Shown: positions 1 to 9,794 of the stretch, piece after piece
Numbering within the stretch: the first letter of the stretch is position 1
Layout of the letters: each line of letters starts with the position of its first letter
Assembly: GCA_947626995.1 (NCBI GenBank)
Contig: CANQUI010000001.1
Location: forward strand, 59,234 to 123,233
Length of the DNA: 64,000 nt
Reading direction: 5' to 3'
Origin: an uncultured Eisenbergiella sp.
GTDB lineage: Bacteria > Bacillota > Clostridia > Lachnospirales > Lachnospiraceae
Made by a program: the position numbers and the translations under genes
Notes under the pieces: generated by a model
Seen by the model: the letters and a program-made list of their open reading frames with translations, nothing else
What the model was told of the DNA's origin: nothing
Databases searched by the model: none

Positions 1-582
1 GATCCCCAGGTCCTGACCCGGGAGCCCGCTCTGCTTTTGGGCTGTTTCCAGTCGGAAAAATATTTTTCGGATATCGCCGACCGGGTGCGGGAGGCCTTCC
101 GGTTTCGGAATTTCGTCCCCGACGCCAGGACGCTTGACTGGGAGCGGCAGATCCAAAACAGCCTTTCGGTAGGGGTGCACATTCGCCGGGGAGATTATCT
201 GGACCCCAAATACAGCGCCCTTTATCAGGGCATCTGCGACGACGCTTATTATGAAAGAGCCATCGCGTATCTGAAAAAGTCGTTGACGGGCGCGCGGTTT
301 TTCTTTTTTTCCAACGACCCGGAATGGGTGAAGGCGCATTACCGGGGAGCGGACTATACGGTGGTGGAAGGAAACGGGGAGGACGCCGGGTACGCGGATC
401 TGTACCTGATGCGAAGCTGCCGGCATCAGATCATCGCCAACAGCTCCTTTTCCTGGTGGGCGGCCTGGCTCAACGACGATCCGCACAAGAAGGTGATCGC
501 GCCCGGACGCTGGCTCAATGTGGCGGGGCCCGTACGGGAGCCCTGCGTCGATATTTATACCAAAGAGATGATACGGCTGTAA
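1..582 (+). CDS. GT11 alpha-1,2-fucosyltransferase family protein, 5' truncated by window edge
   Basis: Frame 1 is open from base 1; motif HIRRGDYLDPKYSALYQGICDDAYYERA and C-terminal NSSFSWWAAWL typical of GT11. Confidence 0.88.
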   Translation, partial: DPQVLTREPALLLGCFQSEKYFSDIADRVREAFRFRNFVPDARTLDWERQIQNSLSVGVHIRRGDYLDPKYSALYQGICDDAYYERAIAYLKKSLTGARFFFFSNDPEWVKAHYRGADYTVVEGNGEDAGYADLYLMRSCRHQIIANSSFSWWAAWLNDDPHKKVIAPGRWLNVAGPVREPCVDIYTKEMIRL

Positions 583-607
583 ATCCGGTGAAAACAGGAG
601 AGAACAA

Positions 608-2368
608 ATGCTTGCGATATTACGAAAACTGATGGGAATTTTAAATAAAAAGCAAAAGGGAAAGGTAGCGGGCCTTCTGATCATGATTTTTATCGGGGCC
701 ATGCTGGAAATGATGGGCGTGGGGCTGATCATTCCCGTGGTGGAAGGCGTCATGGAGCCGAACCGGCTTTTGCAAAAGGAGTACATTCAGATTCTGGGGC
801 GGTTCCTGCCGTTTGAAAAGGCCGGAGACTGGCTGCTGTTTCTTATCGTGACCATCATCGCCATTTTCTTCCTGAAAAATTTTTATCTGCTGCTGCAGAT
901 CTATGTGCAGAGCAGATTCGTCAACCGCAACCAGTCGGACACCATCAGCTACATGCTGGAGGAGTACCTCAACCGCCCCTACGAATATTATCTGAACGCG
1001 GATATCCCTACGATCTTTCGGACCATTGACGGCGACGTGCCCAAGGTCTTTTCGGTTCTGATGGAATTTATCCAGCTTGCCACGGAGCTGATGGTCTCGG
1101 CGGTGCTGGTGGTCACGCTGCTGGTGGTGGACCCGGTGATGACCGTGATGATTATGGTGATCATGGTGGGCCTGACGATGCTGGTGATCACCGTGTTAAA
1201 GCCGACCCTGAACCGCCTGGGAACCGCTTCCCAGAAGCTGCAAAGCCAGATGGGAAAGTGGAGGCTGCAGTCCATCTATGGCATCAAGGACGTCAAAATC
1301 CTCAACAAGGAGCATTATTTCGCCTCCAGCTTCGGAAAGTATTCCGAGCGCAACGCAAACCTGCAGACCCGGTACATGGTGCTAAACAATATGCCAAGGC
1401 TTTTGATCGAGACCTTCAGCATCAGCGGGATTCTGGGATATCTGGCTTTTTGCATCATCAGCGGCGCGGATCTGTCGGAACTGGTGCCGCATATTTCCGC
1501 TTTCGCCGTGGCGGCGATGCGGCTGATGCCTTCCGTGAACCGGATCAACACCCACATGAGCAATATTGCCTTTTACGAGCCCAGCGTCAACTATGTCTAT
1601 GAGAACGTGGACTTTACGTCCTACCGGCTGCACGGAAAGTACCAGAGGGAGGAAACGCATCGGGCGGAGCCCATGGCTTTGCATACGGAGATCCGGATGG
1701 AGGACGTAAGCTATGTGTATCCCGGGACGGATAAGCTGATTTTGGACCATGCGCAGATGGTGGTGCCCATGGGCAAGTCCGTGGGGATCATGGGCCCTTC
1801 GGGAGCGGGAAAATCCACGGCGGTGGACGTGCTTTTGGGGCTGCTTTCCATCCGCGGCGGACGGATCCTCTGCGACGGCCGGGACATTTTTGAGAATTAC
1901 GAATCCTGGCTGTCCCATATCGGTTATATTCCCCAGACCATTTATCTGACGGACGATTCCATCCGGGAGAATATCGCCTTTGGCGTGGGACGGGATCAGA
2001 TCGACGATAAGAGGATCTGGGAAGTATTAAAAGAGGCGCAGCTGGAGGAATTTGTGCGGGAGCTGCCGGAAGGGATCCATACCACCATCGGAGATCGGGG
2101 CGTCCGTATTTCCGGCGGGCAAAGACAGCGGCTGGGTATTGCGCGGGCGCTGTATCACAATCCGGAAATCCTGGTGTTTGACGAGGCCACCAGCGCGCTG
2201 GATACGGACACGGAAAGCGCCATCATGGAGGCCATCGACAGCTTCCACGGCCGCAAGACGCTGATCATCATCGCCCACCGGCTGCGCACGATTGAAAATT
2301 GTGATATCATATATAAGGTGGACAAGGGCAAGATTACGGAGACTACCCTGAGCGCCGAGCAGCATTGA
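608..2368 (+). CDS. ABC transporter, fused permease/ATPase (PglK/MsbA-like glycan flippase)
   Basis: N-terminal TM helices; Walker A GPSGAGKST, signature ISGGQRQRLGIARAL, Walker B ILVFDEATSALD. Confidence 0.93.
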   Translation: MLAILRKLMGILNKKQKGKVAGLLIMIFIGAMLEMMGVGLIIPVVEGVMEPNRLLQKEYIQILGRFLPFEKAGDWLLFLIVTIIAIFFLKNFYLLLQIYVQSRFVNRNQSDTISYMLEEYLNRPYEYYLNADIPTIFRTIDGDVPKVFSVLMEFIQLATELMVSAVLVVTLLVVDPVMTVMIMVIMVGLTMLVITVLKPTLNRLGTASQKLQSQMGKWRLQSIYGIKDVKILNKEHYFASSFGKYSERNANLQTRYMVLNNMPRLLIETFSISGILGYLAFCIISGADLSELVPHISAFAVAAMRLMPSVNRINTHMSNIAFYEPSVNYVYENVDFTSYRLHGKYQREETHRAEPMALHTEIRMEDVSYVYPGTDKLILDHAQMVVPMGKSVGIMGPSGAGKSTAVDVLLGLLSIRGGRILCDGRDIFENYESWLSHIGYIPQTIYLTDDSIRENIAFGVGRDQIDDKRIWEVLKEAQLEEFVRELPEGIHTTIGDRGVRISGGQRQRLGIARALYHNPEILVFDEATSALDTDTESAIMEAIDSFHGRKTLIIIAHRLRTIENCDIIYKVDKGKITETTLSAEQH

Positions 2369-2393
2369 GCAAAGGAGCGTGCGAAACGATCGT

Positions 2394-3950
2394 ATGGATT
2401 TTTGGAACAAGGGATGGATGCGAATCAAAAAAGAACCGGACAAACGGATCATGAGGCTGTGGGCGCTGGCGTTTTTGGGCAGCCTGATCCCGCTTTTGTA
2501 TCTGGCGCGATACAGTGTGCCGGGCTGCGACGACTATACCTACGGAATCCGGACCCACGGCGCCTGGCTGGCCGACGGTTCCCTTTTGTCGGTGGGCAGG
2601 GCGGCCCTTGAGACCACCGCAGAATACTGGCACAACTGGCAGGGAACCTATTCTTCCATCTTCCTGATGACGCTTTCTCCGGGGATCCTGGATGAAAGGT
2701 GGTATTTTCTGACGACGTTTCTCATGACGGGGATGCTGTGCGTAAGCCTTGGGACATTGCTGCGCACCGTCTTTGAAAAATATGTCTGCAAGCGGCCTGA
2801 CGGAGAAGAAAAGCCGGAACGGAACCGGGCGCAGTCCTGCCGCATTGCGCTGTGTATTCTGGTGCTTTGCTTTTTGTCGTTACAGACTATGGTGGCGCCC
2901 TCCGACGGACTGTACTGGTATAACGGCGCGGTGCATTATGTGTTTATGGAATCGGTGCTGTTTTTCCAGGCGGCGGTTCTTCTGACCTTTTGCAGGGCAA
3001 AAAAGGGAAGGGCCGGGTGGCTTGCGCTTTCCGTTTTTCTGGCCGCCGTACTGGGAGGCGCCAATCTGCTCACCGGGCTGCAGTCCTGTATCCTGACGAC
3101 GTTTCTGGTGCTGTTTTTGTTCGGGAAGCGCTGTAGGGAAAAACGGACCGCCTTTTGGCTCCTTTTGCCCTGGGGGGTCAATCTTTTGGGCTTTGCTCTG
3201 AATGTGCTGGCGCCCGGCAATGCAATTCGGGAAACGACGGCGCAGGGAATGGGGGCCGTGCGCGCCATCGCCCTGTCCTTTTACTGGGCCGCGGTTTTTG
3301 TGACGGAGTGGATGACCCCCATCGTACTGGCAGGATTTGTGCTGCTGCTTCCCGTGATCTGGAAGTTGGTGTCCGGCTCTGCAGCCCGGTTCTTTTCCCC
3401 GTTTTGGGCGGCGGCGGCCAGCGCCTGCGTCTTTGCCGCCATGTTTACCCCCACCTTGTTTGCCACCTCCAGCGAGGGACCGGACCGGTGTAAAAACATC
3501 ATGCGCATCGTCCTTTATTTGCTGGTGTTTTTGAATCTGGTCAACGATCTGGGCTGGCTTGGGGCAAACAGGCCCTCCCATCCTTTCTGCCGCCTGCTGC
3601 GGATCGTGGAGGAAAGTTACGCGGCCTGGCTTTTGTGCGCCAGCCTGCTGATCGGGCTGATCTTCCTGCTTCCCGCGGATAAAAACAGTTATACCTCTGT
3701 CTCCGCCCTGCGCAGCCTGCTCAATGGGGAAGCGGCGGCGTATTATGAGGAAAACGCGGCGCGGATCGAGCTGTACCGGGACCCGGCGCAGCCGGATGTG
3801 ACGATCCGGCCGCTGACGGCCAGACCCTATCTGCTGTTTAAGGCGGACGTGGGGAACGAAGGCAGCAACGATTACTGGATCAACCTTTCCATTTTGGGGT
3901 ATTATGGGAAAAACAGTGTGACGGTGATTGAGACCGACGCGGAGGAATGA
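2394..3950 (+). CDS. Polytopic membrane protein, DUF6056-like
   Basis: ORF with many hydrophobic segments; N-terminal PGCDDYTYG and EYWHNWQGTYSSIFLM resemble DUF6056 proteins; start uncertain (GTG 2379 or ATG 2394). Confidence 0.75.
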   Translation: MDFWNKGWMRIKKEPDKRIMRLWALAFLGSLIPLLYLARYSVPGCDDYTYGIRTHGAWLADGSLLSVGRAALETTAEYWHNWQGTYSSIFLMTLSPGILDERWYFLTTFLMTGMLCVSLGTLLRTVFEKYVCKRPDGEEKPERNRAQSCRIALCILVLCFLSLQTMVAPSDGLYWYNGAVHYVFMESVLFFQAAVLLTFCRAKKGRAGWLALSVFLAAVLGGANLLTGLQSCILTTFLVLFLFGKRCREKRTAFWLLLPWGVNLLGFALNVLAPGNAIRETTAQGMGAVRAIALSFYWAAVFVTEWMTPIVLAGFVLLLPVIWKLVSGSAARFFSPFWAAAASACVFAAMFTPTLFATSSEGPDRCKNIMRIVLYLLVFLNLVNDLGWLGANRPSHPFCRLLRIVEESYAAWLLCASLLIGLIFLLPADKNSYTSVSALRSLLNGEAAAYYEENAARIELYRDPAQPDVTIRPLTARPYLLFKADVGNEGSNDYWINLSILGYYGKNSVTVIETDAEE

Positions 3951-3954
3951 AGCG

Positions 3955-5004
3955 ATGATCGGAACGAAACTGACAAAAGGGCAGGGGCTGGGCAATCAGC
4001 TTTTCTGTTACGTGACCTGCCGGTGCCTGGCCATGAAAAAAGGCGTGGACTTTTCCATTTTGGGGAGCGATACGCTGGCCAACAATATCCACAGTCAGTG
4101 CGGCCTGTATTTCATGGATCTGGACTTTGGAAAGGAAGCGTCGGAACAGGATTTTGCCCGGGTGTATCAGGAACGGGAGGACCGCCTTTTTACAGGCGAT
4201 TCCCGGCACGATATGAAACACGGCTGTTATGTGACCGGCACGGATGAAAAGATGTTGGATGTGCCGGACGGCACGTTGGTGATGGGCAACATGCAGGCGG
4301 AGGATTATTTTTACGCCTATCGGGACCGGATCCGGGACTGGCTTAAGGTAAAGCCGGAATACGACTGCCGGGAATATTCCCGGGAGCACCTTTGCATTTT
4401 ACATCTGCGCTGTTCGGACTATCTGGATTTTCCGGAGATGTATCTGGAAAAAAAGTACTGGCGCAACGGCATGAAGCAGATGAAGCGGATCGATCCCAAG
4501 ATGGAGTTTCTCATCGTCACAAACGATGTGAAGGAGGCCTCCCGGATCCTGCCCGGCGTGGCCGCCTGTCATTTCGATCTGGCAAAGGACTATACCATTT
4601 TAAAAAACGCCCGTTATCTTTTGCTTTCCAACTCGTCCTTCGCGTATTTTCCGGCGCTGTGCTCGGATACGGTGCAGTATATCCTGGCCCCCAAATACTG
4701 GGCCCGGCACAATGTGTCCGACGGCTACTGGGCGTCCGAGCAGAATATTTATACGGGCTGGCACTATATGGACAGAAAGGGCCGGGTGTTTTGCGCGCAG
4801 GAATGTCGCCGGGAGCTGGAGGAGTACAAAAAAAGGTCCGGGCGGTACCGTAGTTTAAACCGGCGTCCCACCGGCGCCAGACGGCTGTTGTGGACGGCAA
4901 AGAGCCGGCTGCTGTACGGACGCTACCGGCTGCTCAGGCTCTACCGCGGCCTGATGCGCAAGGCGCGCATCGCACTGGGAAGGGGGCAGGACAATGGAGT
5001 ATAA
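3955..5004 (+). CDS. GT11-like glycosyltransferase
   Basis: GQGLGNQLFCYVTCRCLA N-terminus, HLRCSDY, LLLSNSSFAYFPA; ATG near stop of the previous gene. Confidence 0.75.
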   Translation: MIGTKLTKGQGLGNQLFCYVTCRCLAMKKGVDFSILGSDTLANNIHSQCGLYFMDLDFGKEASEQDFARVYQEREDRLFTGDSRHDMKHGCYVTGTDEKMLDVPDGTLVMGNMQAEDYFYAYRDRIRDWLKVKPEYDCREYSREHLCILHLRCSDYLDFPEMYLEKKYWRNGMKQMKRIDPKMEFLIVTNDVKEASRILPGVAACHFDLAKDYTILKNARYLLLSNSSFAYFPALCSDTVQYILAPKYWARHNVSDGYWASEQNIYTGWHYMDRKGRVFCAQECRRELEEYKKRSGRYRSLNRRPTGARRLLWTAKSRLLYGRYRLLRLYRGLMRKARIALGRGQDNGV

Positions 5005-5734
5005 AAACGGAAAGCTTCAGCTTCCCAATGTGACGCTGCTGGCGGTGACCAGCGTAAAGGTCCCGGAGACGATCCAGGCCATGCGTTACAGTATGCGGGG
5101 CATCGACTTTGGGGACTGCGTGCTGGTGACCCATAAAAGGCCGCTGTTTCTGCCCCGAAAGATCCGTTACGAAAAAACGAAGAAGCTTGACAACATCGAT
5201 TGCTTTAATTATCAGATGTTATACGAGATGGGCAAATACGTCCGGACGGACTTTGTGATGCTGGTGCATTACGACGGTTTTGTGGTGCATCCGGAAATGT
5301 GGCGGGACGAGTTTCTGGACTATGATTATATCGGCGCCCCATGGCCGGTGCCCGACGATGATTTTACCTATCGGGACCGGGACGGCAATCTCTGCCGGGT
5401 GGGAAACAGCGTGGGAATCCGCAGCCGGCGTCTGCTGGAATTTCCAAAGAAGGCCGGGATTCCCTTTGAGGCCGATCACGGATTTTTTCATGAGGACGGA
5501 TTTTTGTGCTGTAAGAACCGGCATCTGGTGGAGGCGGCCGGGATGCGCATCGCGCCGCTTGAGGTGGCGAAATATTTTTCCCATGAGACCATGATCCCGG
5601 AGATTCAGGGCATCACGCCCTTTGCGTTTCATAAATGGGCCGGAACCAACGCCGGGTATCCGAAGTTTAAGGGGACGCCGGAGCTTTTGCGCCGGATTGG
5701 GCGGCGGCTGTCGCGGCTTCAAAAAGGAGAATAG
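4994..5734 (+). CDS. DUF5672 family putative glycosyltransferase
   Basis: LPNVTLLAVTSVKVPETIQAMRYS...DFVMLVHYDGFVVHPEMWRDEFLDYDYIGAPWP; overlaps preceding gene. Confidence 0.8.
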   Translation: MEYKNGKLQLPNVTLLAVTSVKVPETIQAMRYSMRGIDFGDCVLVTHKRPLFLPRKIRYEKTKKLDNIDCFNYQMLYEMGKYVRTDFVMLVHYDGFVVHPEMWRDEFLDYDYIGAPWPVPDDDFTYRDRDGNLCRVGNSVGIRSRRLLEFPKKAGIPFEADHGFFHEDGFLCCKNRHLVEAAGMRIAPLEVAKYFSHETMIPEIQGITPFAFHKWAGTNAGYPKFKGTPELLRRIGRRLSRLQKGE

Positions 5735-5735
5735 T

Positions 5736-6617
5736 ATGGTATACGACTGCTTTCAGTTTTTCAACGAACTGGATATCTTAAAACTGCGGATGCATGTTTT
5801 GAAGGATGTGGTGGATCGTTTTGTCATCAGCGAATCCACGGTGACTTTTTCGGGGGATCCCAAGCCGCTTTATTTTCAGGAGAACCGGGAAATGTTCGCC
5901 GAATTTGAGGATAAGATCATACATCAGGTGGTGGAGGATACGCCCATGGACGTAAGCGCGTTTCTGCGGGACAGTCACCAGAAATGCGCGGTGGCCAGAG
6001 CCCTTGACGGGGCGCGGCCCGAGGATGTGATCCTCTTTTCCGATGTGGACGAGATTCCCAATCCGGAAGCGGTAAAACAGGTTCTGGCGCATTTTGACGG
6101 AAGTAAAATCTATGCCCTGGCGCAGCGGAATTTTTACTGCTATCTGGATATGGAGGAAACCTCGGGCAATCTGCTTTCCATCACGGGAGAATTTGACGGC
6201 TTTGAAGGAAGCGCCCGGAAATGGCTGGGCACCAAGATCTGTCAATACCGTATGCTGGAACGCTATACCACGGAACAGCTGCGCGATAAGGCGCAGAAAC
6301 CCCTGATGGTGCGCGTGCCGGACGGCGGATGGCATTTCTCCTATATGGGAGGGACAAAGGACGAGTCCGTGGAAGAACGGGTAAAATATAAGATCAAAAG
6401 CGCGGCCCATCAGGAATATAACAACCGCGCCACCCTTTCCCGGGTGCGGAAGAATATCCGCAGTCACCAGGATATTCTGGGACGGGAAAGCCGGTTTGAG
6501 ATCGTGCCCGTGGACGAAAGCTACCCGGTCTATCTGCGGGAGCACCTGGAGGAATACCGGTACCTGTTGTATCCGCAGAAGGCTTCCTTCTGGGACCGTC
6601 TGATGGGAAAGGGATGA
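5736..6617 (+). CDS. GT17-like glycosyltransferase (beta-1,4-N-acetylglucosaminyltransferase family)
   Basis: VYDCFQFFNELDILKLRMHVLKDVVDRFVISESTVTFSG...FSDVDEIPNP typical of GT17. Confidence 0.85.
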   Translation: MVYDCFQFFNELDILKLRMHVLKDVVDRFVISESTVTFSGDPKPLYFQENREMFAEFEDKIIHQVVEDTPMDVSAFLRDSHQKCAVARALDGARPEDVILFSDVDEIPNPEAVKQVLAHFDGSKIYALAQRNFYCYLDMEETSGNLLSITGEFDGFEGSARKWLGTKICQYRMLERYTTEQLRDKAQKPLMVRVPDGGWHFSYMGGTKDESVEERVKYKIKSAAHQEYNNRATLSRVRKNIRSHQDILGRESRFEIVPVDESYPVYLREHLEEYRYLLYPQKASFWDRLMGKG

Positions 6618-6621
6618 TACG

Positions 6622-7530
6622 ATGCCAAAGGTTTCCATTTGCATCCCGGCCTACGGCAATCCGGAGGGAATAAAACGGCTGCTTTCTTCCGTCAGGGAGC
6701 AGACCTATACGGATTATGAGGTGGTGGTGACGGACGATTCCCCGGACGATGCGGTAGAAAAGGCCGTGCGCCAGGCAGCGATCCCGGCTTTGCGTTATTA
6801 TAAAAACCGGACCCGGCTGGGCGCGTCCGCGAACTGGAACGAGGCGGTGCGCCGCTCGGAAGGCGCCTATATCAAAATGATGCACCATGACGACTGGTTC
6901 GCATCGCCGGACAGTCTTTTTCGCTTTGTGTCGCTGCTTGAGCAGACGCCGGGCTCTGTCCTGGCTTTTTCCGGTACCCGGCAGGTGGATCTGACGGGGC
7001 GGGAGGCGCCCTATGAACGCGGGATCGGGCAGGAACAGCTTTGCCTGATCCGAGAGGACTGGAGAAACCTGTTTCTGGGCAATTATATCGGCGCGCCCAG
7101 CGCGGTGCTTTATAAAAGAAACGGACAGGAATACGCGCCTGAGCTGACCTGGCTTGTGGATGTGGAATACTATATGCGGCTGCTCAAAGAGACGCCGCGC
7201 TTTGCCTGTCTGACAGAGCCTCTTGTCTGTATCGGCGTCAGCGAAAGCCAGCTGACGCAGCAGTGCCGGCGGGATAAGGATCTGAACCTGTATGAGTACG
7301 GGTTTCTCTTTCGGGAATTTTTCCTGCTGGGAAACAAAGCGTACGAAACGAAACTGATCGAGGTGGCGCTGACGTATGGCATACCGTATCGAATGATAGC
7401 GCCCTATGGCATCGAAAGAGGCGCGTATGCCAAAGCGGCCTGTCAAAAGAGACGGGCCGACATCCGATCCCTGGCCGGCGCAGCGCGGCGGAAGCTGTGG
7501 GGACGAAAGAATAACGGAGAACAAACATGA
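6622..7530 (+). CDS. GT2 family glycosyltransferase
   Basis: PKVSICIPAYGNPEGIKRLLSSVREQTYTDYEVVVTDDSP. Confidence 0.9.
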   Translation: MPKVSICIPAYGNPEGIKRLLSSVREQTYTDYEVVVTDDSPDDAVEKAVRQAAIPALRYYKNRTRLGASANWNEAVRRSEGAYIKMMHHDDWFASPDSLFRFVSLLEQTPGSVLAFSGTRQVDLTGREAPYERGIGQEQLCLIREDWRNLFLGNYIGAPSAVLYKRNGQEYAPELTWLVDVEYYMRLLKETPRFACLTEPLVCIGVSESQLTQQCRRDKDLNLYEYGFLFREFFLLGNKAYETKLIEVALTYGIPYRMIAPYGIERGAYAKAACQKRRADIRSLAGAARRKLWGRKNNGEQT

Positions 7531-8705
7531 CGGATACGGGCAGATATGACAGCAGAATAGAGAAGTTTGGCCGGATCTGTTTTACCATCGGCCTTTTTTG
7601 GGAGGTCCTGATCGTCATTCTGGACAAAAGCTCCTGGATCAACGGGGTGGAAGGGCAGATGTTCCGCGTCACATTTCTGTTGTTTGCGCTCAAGGCATGC
7701 TGTACAAAATATACGGCAAAGGAATGGGGCGCCATCTTATTGGCGGGCGCCGTCGCGGCGCTCTGTTATCTGATCTCCACCCGGGACGAGGCGGTGCGGG
7801 CCGTGGTCTTTGTGGTCTCCATGAAGGGGATCGATCATAAAAAGGCCATGAAGCTGGTCTTTTGGGGCACGATAGCAGGTATGGCCGTCCTGGCGGCGCT
7901 GGCCTTTGCCGGCATACTGGGAGAAGTGGTAGACGCGGGGGCAGGCTATGGCTTTAAGGCGGATATTCCCAGGCTGTGTCTGGGCGTGGGCAACGCCAAC
8001 GCGCTGGCATGCATGATCTGGGCGCTGATGACGCTGGGAATTTATCTGTATCATGAAAAGATGCGCTGGCAGCATTTCGCCCTGCTGTTTTTGCTGTGTG
8101 CGGCTGTGTACGCGGCCACGGTGACCAGGACGGCGCTGGTGGTCATGCTGGCCACGGTGGCGGGAGCGGCGCTTTTTCACTATGTTCCCCGGCTCCGAAA
8201 CGCCGCATGGGTCTATCGGGGCGGCATCGTCCTGCTGCTGGCCGGAGTCCTGTTTTCCGTATACGCCGCCCATATCTCCACCTGGTACGAATTTCTGGAG
8301 GACTGGCAGGTAACGCTGGATCGGATCCTGACGGGAAGGATCACCAGCATCTATGCGTATGAAAACGGCGGCGGCGTGTTAAGAAACTGGAAACTGTTCG
8401 GGGATCCGGACTATGTGCAGTATTTTGATATGGGCTACGTGCGTCTGTTTTACTGGTACGGGATCATACCGGGAATCTGCTGTATCCTGCTGCTGTGTCT
8501 GCTGATTTATCAGTGTCAAAAGCAGGGGGACTACATGGGATTTTTGCTCGTCCTGTCCTTTTGCGTCTATACGGTCATCGAGGCGCACGCGGTTTCCGTT
8601 TATCTGGCAAGAAACTACGTCCTGCTTTTGCTGGGCGCGTATTGGACGGCAATTGTGAACACGGGTCCAAAGAAGGGAGCGACTGTTTATGCGGTTGGTG
8701 ATTGA
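7527..8705 (+). CDS. Polytopic membrane protein, Wzy/O-antigen polymerase-like
   Basis: Many TM segments; location in glycan cluster; GVGNANALACMIWALM and TRTALVVMLAT typical of polymerase/ligase-like proteins; 4-nt overlap with previous gene. Confidence 0.6.
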   Translation: MTDTGRYDSRIEKFGRICFTIGLFWEVLIVILDKSSWINGVEGQMFRVTFLLFALKACCTKYTAKEWGAILLAGAVAALCYLISTRDEAVRAVVFVVSMKGIDHKKAMKLVFWGTIAGMAVLAALAFAGILGEVVDAGAGYGFKADIPRLCLGVGNANALACMIWALMTLGIYLYHEKMRWQHFALLFLLCAAVYAATVTRTALVVMLATVAGAALFHYVPRLRNAAWVYRGGIVLLLAGVLFSVYAAHISTWYEFLEDWQVTLDRILTGRITSIYAYENGGGVLRNWKLFGDPDYVQYFDMGYVRLFYWYGIIPGICCILLLCLLIYQCQKQGDYMGFLLVLSFCVYTVIEAHAVSVYLARNYVLLLLGAYWTAIVNTGPKKGATVYAVGD

Positions 8706-9792
8706 CTGTTACAAGCTGGTAAAGGGCGCGGGAAAGAGCATTGGAATTTATAACCTGACCAGGAGCCTGGTACAGAATCTGGCGCGTTCGCAGGAAGTTC
8801 GTCTGCGGACGGACGAGATCGTGGTACTGGGCAATTCCTACAACCGGGACGATTTTGCAATAGAAGGCGTTCGTTTTGTGCAGGTGCCGGGCAACCCGCT
8901 CAGCAGAGGCAACGTTTTGCTGTGGGAGCTGTTTGGCGTGGTCTTTTGGGGCAAAAAGGAACGGGCGGACCGGATCCTGTTCCCCCGAGGGTTCCGGCCG
9001 CTTTTCTGCACGATCCCGGACGCGATCATCGTACACGATCTGATCCCCTTTTATTATCATGAGACGTTTCCCCACACGCTTAACAGGCTGGAAAACGCCT
9101 ATATCATGAACCGCCTGAAAGCGTCCATCAAACGGGCGGATCGGGTAATTACCATTTCGGAATTTTCCAGAAAGGAGATACAGAGGATCTGTCCGGGATG
9201 TATGGAACGGGTGCGGGTCATTCATAACGGATATAACGATGTCAGCTGCGGAACGCCGGACAGGACGGCGGCGCCGTATCTATACGCTACCACGACCCAA
9301 ATGCCCCACAAGAACGCCGGAGGAATCCTGAAGGCATATCAGGAGTACCGCAGGATCAGCGACCGGCCTTTGGATTTGGTGGTGGTGGGGATTCCCGATA
9401 CAAAACCGTATGGGATCGACGAGGAGACGGCGGCGCATATCCGATGTTATCCCTATATCCGGGAATTTGAGACCATGTGTAAACTCCTGAAGGGAGCCAG
9501 CGCCTTTTTGTTTCTTTCTTTGATGGAGGGGTTTGGATTTCCCCCTCTGGAGGCGATGCAGCTGGGAGTCCCCGTGGTATGTTCCAATTCCAGCTCTCTG
9601 CCGGAAGTCACGGCGGATGCGGCGCTTCTGGTAGATCCCCAAAAACCGGAGGAGGCGGCAAGGGCGCTGCAGCGGGTTCTGACGGACCAGGCGCTCCGGG
9701 AGGAACTGATTCAAAAGGGATATGAGAATATCGGCAGATTTTCCTGGGACAGCCGGGCAAAACTCTATTGGAAGGCGCTAAAGGAAGCATAA
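8689..9792 (+). CDS. GT4 family glycosyltransferase
   Basis: IVHDLIPFYYHETFP, SLMEGFGFPPLEAMQLGVPVVCSNSSSLPEV. Confidence 0.92.
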   Translation: MRLVIDCYKLVKGAGKSIGIYNLTRSLVQNLARSQEVRLRTDEIVVLGNSYNRDDFAIEGVRFVQVPGNPLSRGNVLLWELFGVVFWGKKERADRILFPRGFRPLFCTIPDAIIVHDLIPFYYHETFPHTLNRLENAYIMNRLKASIKRADRVITISEFSRKEIQRICPGCMERVRVIHNGYNDVSCGTPDRTAAPYLYATTTQMPHKNAGGILKAYQEYRRISDRPLDLVVVGIPDTKPYGIDEETAAHIRCYPYIREFETMCKLLKGASAFLFLSLMEGFGFPPLEAMQLGVPVVCSNSSSLPEVTADAALLVDPQKPEEAARALQRVLTDQALREELIQKGYENIGRFSWDSRAKLYWKALKEA

Positions 9793-9794
9793 AA

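Noticed and set aside
2880-3995. 371-aa minus-strand ORF
   Set aside because: Antisense to the DUF6056-like membrane gene; composition (Q/R/P/H) typical of a shadow frame.
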